From NCBI GenBank assembly GCA_049999765.1, contig JBNGIQ010009616.1:57134-86738 (forward strand): a DNA stretch of 29,605 bases. The letters are read 5' to 3'. The notes under the pieces are model-generated. The model was given only the letters and a program-made list of their open reading frames with translations. It searched no databases and was not told the DNA's origin. The position numbers were made by a program, and so were the translations under genes. This DNA is from Phaeoceros laevis. Its lineage: Eukaryota; Anthocerotophyta; Anthocerotopsida; Notothyladales. Each line of letters starts with the position of its first letter. Position 1 is the first letter of the stretch. This document shows, piece by piece, positions 10,482-20,432 of this stretch.

Positions 10482-11969
10482 ATGGCTGTGATGAATCTGG
10501 GGGCTGCTCATTACTGGCTAGACCACCTTTACGGTCTCTTTATGCACCGGCTCCGGTTGGCGCCTCCTTTCTTCTCAAGAGGCTGGGGTGGATCCAATTT
10601 GGTGCTGTTGGAGCACCTCACGAGGCAACTCTTTGCCCAAGGACTTGCCCAGGTTGCCATGCAGCAGTGGCCCCCGGTGACGGTTCGGCCCAAGTGGAGG
10701 ACCATTTGGGTGTCCCGAAACGCTGTGCTGGAGGAAGGCGTGTTTGTGACACCCTGTGACGAGCAGCTCAAACGAGCTCTGCCCGTGGAGAGCCATCTTG
10801 CTAGAGTACAGCTTCTTACTCCTCGTCACGTCCCGAGGCAGAGCACCCATTGTGTGCTGCACCTTGCAGGTACATGTCACCTACCGGTTGCCGTCTTCGC
10901 TTTCCCCTCACCAGAGCACGTGTGAGGTCTAGGACCCTTTTAAACCAGGTCTTCCCACTGGGAACATACCAGGCACAGGCGATCATGGCTTCAGCAGGAG
11001 GCTAAAACTGGGCGGTCCGTTGCTCAAGGACAACATAGCAACCATGGTTTTGGAAAGGTGACACTTCGGCTGCCATGTGGTTTTTGTCTGGTGGCATTCT
11101 GTGTGTAGGGCTTCGTTGTGGTTCAGCTACATCGGAGTTGCTTAGGGAAGTCCCTGGATCACCAGAGCATGTAGGCGTTGTGCGCAGTCCCTTCTATGGG
11201 GATCGAAGGCCTCACCTCCAGTTCGGTGCCAAGCTGCGATGGGTCAGCGACCTCTTTCTTCTTGGGAGGGCCACAATCGAAGAGGCCCGCTCACTGCTTT
11301 ACTGGATGGACAGGGATGCGGGCTTTGCAAACCTAGGTGTTTGTGGTCTAAGCATGGGTACGATTGTTCTTAATCGCCATGTATTGGGAGGCCCTGGACG
11401 CGCCATGTGCATCCGCTTGACCTTGTCACTTTCAATGCAGGCGGGGTCCATGCAGCAATGGTGGGATCTCTACATCCAACTCCATTGGCAGTCTTGCCCT
11501 TGCTGGCTCCTCATTCAGCTGCAGTTGCGTTCTGTGAGGGAATCTTGCAGCACGGTACAGCCTGGGATGCACTGCTGCGAGATGCAGTTCGGATGACAAA
11601 CCTTGGAATGAGTATGGAGGAGGTTCGAGAGCGGATGCGTAAAGTTTTGTCCCTCACAGATGTTACAAGATTTAGCGTTCCAAAAAATCCTCGTTCTGTC
11701 ATTGTCGTTGCTGCCACGGTACCCGAACTTTTGGCATTGTCTCCTTATTGGATTTCATGTCTGCTTAGATTCTGGTCAGGATAGGTGATGTTGGCTTTGT
11801 CCACTTGCAGGATGACGGTTTCATCCCGAAGCACTCTGCTTTGGAGCTACAGAAGGCATGGCCAGGGGCGGAGGTCCGCTGGGTAACCGGAGGGCATGTG
11901 TCGTCCTTCATCCTTCACAACAAGGAGTTTCAGCGGGCTATTAAGGATGCACTTCAACGCTTGCCTTAA
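10482..11969 (+). CDS. Alpha/beta hydrolase, ABHD18/DUF2048 family, 359 aa
   Basis: Five exons with GT-AG borders and consistent phases: 10482-10869, 10973-11057, 11188-11357, 11441-11718 and 11811-11969; introns 83-130 nt. The ATG at 10482 gives the usual plant N-terminus (LGAAHYWLDHLYGLFMHR, then PFFSRGWGG). Family signatures follow in order: HLAGTGDHGFSRRL, SPFYGDRRP, SDLFLLGRATIEEARSLL, the nucleophile elbow GLSMGG (about 211-216, Ser213), HGTAWDAL, LSLTDVTRF, the acid-loop region ATDDGFIPKHS (about 306-316) and the histidine in VTGGHVSSF (His336). All three likely catalytic positions are present, so an active serine hydrolase fold is plausible; the plant substrate is not known. It ends a few residues after the last family block, as expected for a full-length member. 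Confidence 0.94.
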
Positions 11970-12849
11970 CTTTTTTGGACGAAGATGCTTAGAAGCACCT
12001 ACAAAGTTTCATACAGGTTGGGTTGCCCTTGTCCCCATTATGCCCGGCCACCTCTACGTACCTAACTAACTCGTGCGTTGTGAACATGAAAGGAAACCGT
12101 CCTTGGATACACAACTTCAGAAGGCACAACTTTCGATTCCTGGGTTGACCTTCTTTGCAGATCATGCAGGCGTCTAGCTAATCATGACCAAGGATTAACG
12201 AACACCATATCTAAGGTGAGCTACACATATCGGCTTATCTCATGCAAGTCGGTACTATATTGCCTAAGCTAGATGTTAGCTCACTCCCGATGCTCACTGG
12301 TTTCTGACCCCGAAAAAAGGCTGAAAAACACTGCCGTCGGTACTCTGGGAGGACATAATTGCATATTAGAGCACAGCTATAGGNNNNNNNNNNNNNNNNN
12401 NNNNNNNNNNNNNNNNNNNNNNNNNNNNNNNNNNNNNNNNNNNNNNNNNNNNNNNNNNNNNNNNNNNNNNNNNNNNNNNNNNNGCTATAGGAGTACTTGC
12501 GGTTTCATTAAATTCGAGAGTCCACAAAAAGGTTCGGTAATTGCATGACCTTCTGCGGGCCCGGGAAAAAGGGAATCAAGATTCAAGCTGGCGTCCATGA
12601 CTTGTAGCCTTTACATGATGTGTATATCCAGGCTTCTTATAAACTTGTAGGAAAGCGCGGAGGCCCAAGTTGGAAGTTTCTTTCTGTCTCCCATAGACCC
12701 TACCTTGGGAGCCAAATGGAAAGGAGATGCAACGTGTGACCTTGATGAGGGACGAATGTAGTGGAAAGCTTTGGGAATAGTATGCACGAAATAACGGTAA
12801 CACCGTACATCGATTATGATATCGCCTGACACCAATAGTGGCGTACCTT
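11970..12849. other. Intergenic region with gap, convergent 3' ends
   Basis: This lies between the stop of the hydrolase (plus) and the stop of the second PPR gene (minus), so it should hold two 3' UTRs. It includes 100 N. No coding similarity was found in the readable bases. Confidence 0.5.
12384..12483. other. Assembly gap (100 N)
   Basis: Exactly 100 N. Both edges carry the same 8 bases, gctatagg, at 12376-12383 and 12484-12491, which suggests that the two contig ends overlap. Confidence 0.95.
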
Positions 12850-15800
12850 TTAAGGCCGATCCCCACATGAACAAGACCCATCCAGGAAACGGTGCACACG
12901 GTGAGCATCTCTAACCACAATTTCCCGCCCCTCAAGGCCTGACAAAATCTTGGTGCTACTGTGGCAGTCATTGCACATCCGAAGGTTCTTTGTAACTAAC
13001 AAAGTGGTGCCATCCGAAGTGTTCAAGAGGCCATACGCCAAAGCCAGTTTCTCTGCATGTCCACACAGCGCATCTTCTTTCTGTTTCTCAAGTGCTGCGT
13101 TCAATACCAGCTCAGTTTGTGGCACATAGCCTCCTTCTTTCAGACTCAAATTGGCACTTCTTAGCTTTGATGAAACATCCAACCTCTCTTCTCCCACTGT
13201 GAACTCATGGACCTTGCCGTTGGCTTCAATGCATGCCTTTGCAGGCTTTTTCCATGCACCTGCAGACTTTCTCAACCTCTCTATTCCATTCACATCCCTC
13301 CATCTGCCGACACTTGCATATATACTAGCCATGGTGACATAAGCAGCAGCGTTTTGGGGTTCCAGCATGATGAGATGGTCGAAACAGCGTTTCCCACGCT
13401 CAACATCTCTGTGAATTTTGCAAGCACTAAGCAAAGATGTCCATCCCACAAAGTTAGTTTGCAAGGGCAATGTCTCCACAACAGCTTCTGCCTCATCCAG
13501 ACAGCCTGACCGCCCAAGGAGGTCAACCATGCAATTGAAGTGATTAGTCGTAGGCAGAATACCATGGTCCTCAATCATCAGTCTGAAGCACCACTGTCCT
13601 TCTTGCACGAGGCCTGCATGACTGCAGGCCGCGAGAAGGCATATAAATGTGGTGCCATCGGGCTTTACACCATGTTTACCCATCTCTTCGAAACATTGCA
13701 TTGCACTTTGACCATGGCTATGTAGAGCATAACCGTTGAGCAGTGAGTTCCATGTCACTACATTTCTTGTGGGCAATCCTTCAAATACATTGCGAGCTTC
13801 TTTTAAGCTCCCACATTTTGCATACATGTCCACCAAGCTGCTGCCAATAACTACATCGGCTTCCAGTCCAGATGCCTGAATATTAGCATGAAGGTATTTT
13901 CCACTTTGCAGAGCTCCAACACTGGCACATGCTTGCAAAAGGCTCACAAATGTGACACGATCAGCTCGAATCTTGCTGTCCAATTCCATGCTTGCATAGA
14001 GAGCAAGAGCTTCCTGACCAAAACCTTGCTGCGAATATGCTGCGATCATGGCATTCCAGGTCACAACATTCCTCCTCGGCAACCTATCGAACACTTTGCG
14101 GGCATCCTGCAAGCTCCCACATTTTGCATACGTGTCCACCAGGGTGCTGCTGACAACCACATCAGCCTCCAGTCCTGCATAGTTGATCTCTCGATGAAGC
14201 TGCTGGACATAACCCAGAGCACCAATTCTAGCACACGCTTGCAGAAGACACAAGAATGTAACACGATCTGCTGAAATTGTGCTGCATAGCTGCATACTTC
14301 CATAAAGAGCAAGAGCCTCTTTACCAAGTCCATGCTGCAAATATCCACCAATCATGGCATTCCATATTGCCAAGTTTTTTACCGCCACTGCATCAAACAC
14401 CCCTCGAGCATCTTCTAAGCTCCCACACTTAGCGTACAGGTCAACCAGGCAGGTTGCAACAGTTACATCAGTTTCCAGTCCTTCATCCTGGATTCGTGTG
14501 TGAAGCAGCTTCCCCATATCCAAAGCTCCCACGTCAACACATGCGTGCAGAAGGCATACAAATGTAACATGATCTGCATCGAAGTGCATACTTGAGTAAA
14601 GGTCAAGAGCTCTGTGACCAAGACCATGCTGCACATATCCGCTTATCATGGTGTTCCAAGTCACCACATTTGTGTTAGGGAGATTGTCAAAGACTTTGCA
14701 CACATCATCCATGCTCCCGCACTTTGCGTACATGTGCAGTAGGCAGTTTCCTACAACTAAATTAGCTTCAAGTCCTCTTTCCTGAATCTGTGCATGAAGC
14801 TGTTTTCCTTCATGCAAGGTTCCACCGACTGCACACGCATGCAGGAGGCATACAAATGTAACGGCATCAGGAGCCATGCCCTCCATCTTCATGGTTTTAT
14901 AAACAGTAAGGGCTTCCTGACATAGACCATGCTGGGCGTATCCTGTTATCATGGCATTCCAAGTGCTCACATCTTTTGTTGGCAGATTACTGAAAACATT
15001 GCATGCAGCCTCTATGCAACTGCACTTTGAATACATGTCCACCAAGCAGGTACCAACAATGACATCAGCTTCGAGTCCTAAATCTTGAATCTTTGTATGA
15101 AGCTGTTTACCTTGATTCAGATTTCCGGCACTGGCACATGCCTGCAGCAGGCATATGAATGTTACAACATTGGGCGAAGACACACCATCCCTTTGCATAA
15201 ACTCATAAAGTGCAAGAGCTTCTTCCCCGTGCCCATACTGCACATATCCAGCAATCATTGAAGTCCAGGTCACCACATTTTTACTTGACAGCTTGTCAAA
15301 CACTCTGCGTGCATCGTCTAAGCTACCACACTTTGCATACATATCCACCAGGCACGTGCCAACAACTGTGACTGCTTCAAATCCACGCAGCTGAATCTGT
15401 GCATGAAGGCGCTTTCCCTGGCGCAGAGCTCTGACACTTGAACATGCTTGTAGGAGAGACACAAATGTAACAGCGTTTGGGGGAGTGATGCCCTCCTGGT
15501 GCATACTCCCGTAAAGGGCTAGGGCTTCATGACTGAACCCATGCTGCACATACCCTGAGATCATGGCATTCCAAGTCACCACATCCCTGGTGTGCAAACC
15601 ATCAAATACTCTGCGAGCATCCTCCAAGCTTCCGCATTTCGAATACATGGTCACCAAGCAGTTCCCAACGTATACATTGGGTGTGCCTGCAATCCTCAAA
15701 ACGTCAGCATGGACTTCTCTGCCAGCACACAGATTGCGAGAAGTGGCACACGCTTTGAGGACTGCCACAAATATGTGGTTGTCTGGCATCACATCTGAGT

Positions 15801-16279
15801 CCCGCATTTGTGCGTAATACTGCAAAGCCACTTCACTCTCTTGCACCTGGGAGTAACCTAGGATCATGGCATTCCATGACACCACAGTACGGTGAGGCAT
15901 CTTGTCAAAGACAGTCTTAGCGTCTTTGAGGCTTCCACACTTTGCGTATACATCCACTAGCATGGTCCCCACAAATATATTTGATTCCAGGCCATTTTCA
16001 ACCACGTGGAAATGGACTTGCCTGCAGCTTGCCAGGTCCCGTAAGTTTCTGCAGGCCTTCAACGCAGCAACGAAGGTGTATGAGCTCAATATCACTCCAG
16101 CCTCTCGCATTTCTTCATAGACAGTGAGGGTCTGTCTGTAGCGTCCAGACTCTGCGTATTCCGACATTCGAGCTGTCCAGGAAACAACATCCTGTTTAGC
16201 CAGCATCAAGTTGACATTACAATTACCAGCAGCCCCTGCAGATGCCACTCGTTTTGCTTCTTGGATGTCCCCACAATCT
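12850..16279 (-). CDS. PLS-class PPR protein with DYW:KP domain, predicted U-to-C editing factor (5' end unresolved)
   Basis: Over 1100 residues in one exon. Eight regular P-L-S triplets are visible, then P2, L2, S2, E1 and E2 motifs. The C-terminal domain is DYW:KP: WKKPAKACIE replaces the PG box, GEERLDVSS stands where canonical proteins have GD..HP, HAEKLALAYGLL and CNDC supply the deaminase-type ligands, and the end is CSCGDRP. HAE lies 69 residues from the C-terminus. The first in-frame ATG is at 16206, but PPR-like coding (CGDIQEAKRV) continues upstream to 16279, where a good acceptor (ttgcatctgcag) stands; the frame stops at 16300-16302. I therefore infer at least one upstream exon. 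A frame starting at 17094 and ending at a GTACGT donor (exon 17094-16755) would join in phase, but nothing else supports it. The gene is divergent from the canonical DYW gene. Confidence 0.93.
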
Positions 16280-17384
16280 GCAGATGCAAAATCTTGAAGT
16301 CAAGTCTTGCAAAGTACAAGTCTGAAATAGGCGCTACAACGTTTGTCACCACTCCCTACAGCTTACCGCTTACATTGTTGCTTCTAGCATCGTTAAGATC
16401 TTTGCCGTATCTGTGCCACACTCGATCCAGATTTGCTTGATCCCGGTCTAACGCCACACGTACAAGACCAAGTCAACAGCTTTACCCAGACTGCATTGCA
16501 AGAAATCTGATGGCAGAAAAAACCGAGAACTAAGCAGCAAAGCCGGGATCGAACAGCACCATTTGCATCCCAGCCAAGCGTCTGCTGTGGACGACCCCTG
16601 GAGTAGCGTGAACTACTAACGAGCTTGCCTTCCATCCACCCAGGTTGGAATTGGCTGGGCCTGACATTCGGATCTTGTGGATTTTCCTGCACCAGCAATT
16701 GTTACTATACGCCTGCAATCTCTAGCCCGTTGGCAAAAACGACGACACACGTACCCACCTTAGTCCATCTGCTGCCTAGCCGTCGGGTGGGATTGGCCAC
16801 AGGGTTTCCGCTTTCGCTGAGGGGTCTGCAAGTCATGACAGCACCTGAATCTCGCTCAGCAAGCATCAGACGCGTCGCATTGCTTTGTAGTGCAGCGCAT
16901 TCTTGCAACTCTATACCTTTGTCTTCGGCCGGCCTTTGAGGTGAAGACTGCCGTATGGCTGCACCGCCCATTTTCTGCTTGACCATTCCTGCTACGCCGG
17001 CAGCTGATGCCTCGACTTGATCATGCGGCAAGCCGTAGACGCAGTCCAGCAGAGCTCCATCCGCAGACACCAGCGCACTGAGCTTCAAGGCCATCACCTC
17101 AACTTAAAATTCCAAAAGCGCATTGACATGCTCTAATGTATGCCTTCTCTGCACACAGCAAGTCCAGTGAGTCCAACAGGACTGACTGGACTCGGACTCA
17201 TGACTAGCGACCAGTTGATTTGGGGCTGACCACTGGTCCGGCGCTGACCGCTGGCTTGTCACTGATCTCAGCAGTCTGGTGGCGCAAGCAAAACACGACA
17301 GTGCTGCAAGGACTGAACGTGAATGGCCACGGCGCACCGAAGGTGCGGTGTTGGAAACGCCAAGCGTTTCCTGCAGAGGAGGCG
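16280..17384. promoter_or_regulatory. Region between two divergent PPR genes; may hold first exons
   Basis: Both flanking PPR genes lack a convincing start with a presequence, so this stretch probably contains first exons, introns and promoters. On the minus strand a 113-codon frame begins with ATG at 17094 (MALKLSALVSADGALLDC) and ends at a possible donor at 16754. On the plus strand a Ser/Arg/Ala-rich frame begins with ATG at 16837 (MTAPESRSASIRRVALL) and resembles an organelle presequence, but it stops at 16937 before any in-phase donor. These two overlap and cannot both be accepted on sequence alone. A 9-codon upstream reading frame starts at 17200. Confidence 0.35.
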
Positions 17385-20300
17385 ATGACTGCACAAAGGT
17401 CACAGGAGTGTTTATGGCAAGGGCTTTTCTCAGATCCTGCACAGTGGTGGGACAACAGGCGGAGTAAAACAACTCCCAGGCATCCTGATTTTAGGCACAA
17501 GGAGTCCAGGAGCGCCTTGTGGTTGCATGATCGGTACAAGCCTGCGTGGGTGGAGTCGCAGCGAGCCATGTGGGACGCTGGGCTGGGGAGGCCTCCTGAG
17601 TTGGCGCCCACGTCTGTTCAGAGTGTATTTGGTACCCTGACAACGCATGACGCCGAGCTGGAGCTTGAGATGTGCAGGAAACTCTGTGAGGGTGGGCAGC
17701 TCACTGAGGCTGTGGATGCATTGGATCTCTTGGTGACGCGAAGATGCCGTATCCCCAATAACCTCTTCTACCGTGTCCTCAAGAGTTGCATCGCACAGAA
17801 GGATCTGGCACTCGGGAGACGCATCCATGCTCTCATTGTGAAAAGTGGGTATGAAGGAGACGCATTCGTCGCCACCCATCTCATCGGTCTTTATGCTTCA
17901 CATGGGAGGTTGGAGGAAGCAATGCGAGTCTTTGCCAAGGTCCCTGCACCAAGCGCTTATACCTGGTCTACCATCATTTTCGCACATGCTAGGCATGGAG
18001 AGTCCACAGAAGCTATACGACTGTATCGACGGATGAGTGAGTCAAGCGTTCAGCCAGACAATCATATATTTTTAGCCGTTCTAAAAGCTTGTGCCACTGC
18101 AGGAGATATAGCTGCCGGCAAGAATGTTCATGCCCATATTTCGGCCACTGCAGGGAAGTCAGACATGTTCGTCCAGAACTCCCTGGTGGATATGTATGCG
18201 AAGTGTGGGAGCTTAGAGGATGCTCAGGCAGTATTCGACGGTCTTTCCTGCAAAGATGTGGTTACGTGGACTGCTATGATCGCAGGTTATGCCCGGCAGG
18301 GGAGGGGTCAGGAAGCCCTTAAACTCTACAGTGGCATGCAGCAAGACGGCATAGCCCCGCCCAATGCCATCACCTTTGTGTGCCTGCTGCAGGCATGTGC
18401 AAGTGTAGGTGAAATAGCTCTCCAACAGGGAAAGCAGCTCCATGCACAGATTGACGAGCGAGGACTGCATGATAATGTGGTTATAGGTGGCAGCTTGGTG
18501 AACATGTACTCAAAGTGCGGTAGCTTAGAGGACGCTGTCAAAGTGTTCCACAACCTTCCAAGAAAGAATGTGGTGACTTGGAATGCACTGATGACGGGAT
18601 ATGCCCAGCAGGGGATGGGTGAGGAAGCCCTAAGTCTGTACAGCAGTATGCAACAAGAAGGCATCTTTCAGCCCAACCCTATCACCTTTGTATGCCTGTT
18701 ACAGGCATGCGCAAGTCTAGGTGAAGTAGCTCTGAATAGGGGAAAGCAGCTCCATGCACAGATAGCAGTAGGAAGACTGCAAGATGATGTAGTTGTAGGT
18801 GGCAGCCTGGTGAACATGTATGCCAAGTGCGGTAGCTTGGAGGATGCACATACAGTATTTCAGAAACTTTCATACAAAAATGTGGTGACATGGAATGCGA
18901 TGATTGCAGGATATGTCCAGCAGGGGATGGGTGAGGAAGCCCTCGGTCTTTACAGCAGTATGCAAGAGGAAAACATCACTCCCCCGGATTGTTTCACACT
19001 TGTCTGCCTCCTACAGGCATGCTCGAGTTTAGGTGGCACAGGTCTGGATGTGGGAAAGAAGCTTCATGCACAGATCAAAGAGCGAGGTCTGCAAGATGAT
19101 GTGGTTGTAGGAGGCAGCCTGGTGAACATGTATGCAAAGTGCGGTCGCATAGAGGATGCCCGTAGATTGTTTGACCAGGTTCCACACAAGAATATAGTGA
19201 CATGGAATGCTATCATTACAGGATATGTGCAGCAAGGGGCAGGGGATGAAGCCTTTCGTGTTTACAGTGATATGCAGCAGGAAGGCATCACACTCCCGGA
19301 CAGTGTCACTTTCGTGTGCCTCTTACAAGCATGTGGAGCCTTAGCAGCTCTGCCTCTGGCAAGGCAGCTCCATGCGCAGATTGAGGAACTAGGACTGCAA
19401 GATGATGCAGTTGTGGGCAACGGCTTGGTGGATATGTATGGTAAATGCGGGAGCATGGTTGATGCACAGCAGGTGTTTGATTCGTTGCCTGAACGGGACA
19501 TTGTTGCATGGGATGCTCTGATTGCAGGATATTCCCGCCAAGGAGACAGTGAAGCTGTGTTCGACTTGGTTGACAGGATGAGGCAGGAGGGCATACAACC
19601 TAATGGCATCACATTTGTTGCTGTGCTGGCAGTGTGCAGTCATGCGGGTCTGGTGGACAAGGGCCGAAAGTACGTGAACGAGGTGATGAGTGCAGATTAT
19701 GGCGTCAGTCCATCCATTGAGCACTACACATGCGTGATCGACCTCCTGGGTCGTGCAGGTGAGCTGGAGGAGGCACTGCGGACGGTGGAGGCCATGCCTT
19801 TTCCACCTGATTATGCCGTGTGGCTCACCTTGTTGGGGGCTTGTCGAAAGTGGAACAACGTGGAGATAGCGCGACAGGCTTTTGAGCATGCAGCGAGTCT
19901 GGACGAAACAGATGCCTCGTCCTACGTGTTGATGTCCAACATTTACGCGGGCGCGCAGATGTGGGATGAGGCAAAGGAGATGCGGGCAAGGAGAGTGAGA
20001 TCCAGGGCATGGAAGCCTCCAGGGCAGTGCTGGTGGACTGACGTGGGCGGAGTGGTGCACAGGTTTGGAGTTGGCGACAAGGAGCATCCTGAGAGCCCAG
20101 GTGTATACGCAAGGCTGGAGCAGCTCATCCCCAGCATGAAGGAAGCAGGATATGTGCCACATCTTGGCTCGGCGTTGCGGGACACTCCGGATGCTGAGAA
20201 GCAAGCGGAGTTGTGTGCACACAGTGAGAAGCTGGCTATTGCGTATGCTCTGAACAAGACAGCGGAGGGGACAACCATACGTGTTGTGAAGAATCTGCGG

Positions 20301-20432
20301 GCCTGTGTGGATTGCCATACAGCCACTGCTTTTATAGCCAAGATTGAGAAGCGAACCATCATCACCCGGGATGCCACTCGCTTCCATGTGTACAACAAGG
20401 ACGGGAAATGCTCGTGTGGCGATTACTGGTAG
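17385..20432 (+). CDS. PLS-class PPR protein with canonical DYW (PG/WW) domain, predicted C-to-U editing factor
   Basis: 1015 aa from the first in-frame ATG at 17385. The frame is open back to 17208 without an ATG, and the upstream residues (SLISAVWWRKQN and basic stretches) look like a presequence, so the true start probably lies in an unseen upstream exon. An N-terminal module reads LWQGLFSDPAQWWDNRR, then PDFRHKES (PDF at 34-36) and ALWL; by eye it matches the PDF motif of plant organellar single-stranded-DNA-binding (OSB) proteins. A long P-L-S array follows, then E1, E2 and the DYW domain. PPGQCWW keeps both PG and WW, GDKEHPE keeps the HP motif, HSE is at 946-948, CVDC at 974-977, and the end is CSCGDYW. 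This is the class that catalyses C-to-U deamination in plastids or mitochondria. The RNA target is unknown. Confidence 0.95.
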   Translation: MTAQRSQECLWQGLFSDPAQWWDNRRSKTTPRHPDFRHKESRSALWLHDRYKPAWVESQRAMWDAGLGRPPELAPTSVQSVFGTLTTHDAELELEMCRKLCEGGQLTEAVDALDLLVTRRCRIPNNLFYRVLKSCIAQKDLALGRRIHALIVKSGYEGDAFVATHLIGLYASHGRLEEAMRVFAKVPAPSAYTWSTIIFAHARHGESTEAIRLYRRMSESSVQPDNHIFLAVLKACATAGDIAAGKNVHAHISATAGKSDMFVQNSLVDMYAKCGSLEDAQAVFDGLSCKDVVTWTAMIAGYARQGRGQEALKLYSGMQQDGIAPPNAITFVCLLQACASVGEIALQQGKQLHAQIDERGLHDNVVIGGSLVNMYSKCGSLEDAVKVFHNLPRKNVVTWNALMTGYAQQGMGEEALSLYSSMQQEGIFQPNPITFVCLLQACASLGEVALNRGKQLHAQIAVGRLQDDVVVGGSLVNMYAKCGSLEDAHTVFQKLSYKNVVTWNAMIAGYVQQGMGEEALGLYSSMQEENITPPDCFTLVCLLQACSSLGGTGLDVGKKLHAQIKERGLQDDVVVGGSLVNMYAKCGRIEDARRLFDQVPHKNIVTWNAIITGYVQQGAGDEAFRVYSDMQQEGITLPDSVTFVCLLQACGALAALPLARQLHAQIEELGLQDDAVVGNGLVDMYGKCGSMVDAQQVFDSLPERDIVAWDALIAGYSRQGDSEAVFDLVDRMRQEGIQPNGITFVAVLAVCSHAGLVDKGRKYVNEVMSADYGVSPSIEHYTCVIDLLGRAGELEEALRTVEAMPFPPDYAVWLTLLGACRKWNNVEIARQAFEHAASLDETDASSYVLMSNIYAGAQMWDEAKEMRARRVRSRAWKPPGQCWWTDVGGVVHRFGVGDKEHPESPGVYARLEQLIPSMKEAGYVPHLGSALRDTPDAEKQAELCAHSEKLAIAYALNKTAEGTTIRVVKNLRACVDCHTATAFIAKIEKRTIITRDATRFHVYNKDGKCSCGDYW
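18393..19328 (+). repeat. Three tandem 312-bp PLS triplets
   Basis: Units at 18393-18704, 18705-19016 and 19017-19328 each encode 104 residues starting ACASVG, ACASLG or ACSSLG. Each carries the same short L-motif insertion before GK(Q/K)LHAQI and each ends VCLLQ. Equal length and close DNA similarity indicate recent whole-triplet duplication. Confidence 0.85.

Noticed and set aside
16625-16939. Plus-strand frame with a presequence-like stretch (MTAPESRSASIRRVALL) upstream of the canonical DYW gene
   Set aside because: It stops at 16937 before any donor that would connect it in phase to the PPR frame; kept only as a possibility for the missing first exon.
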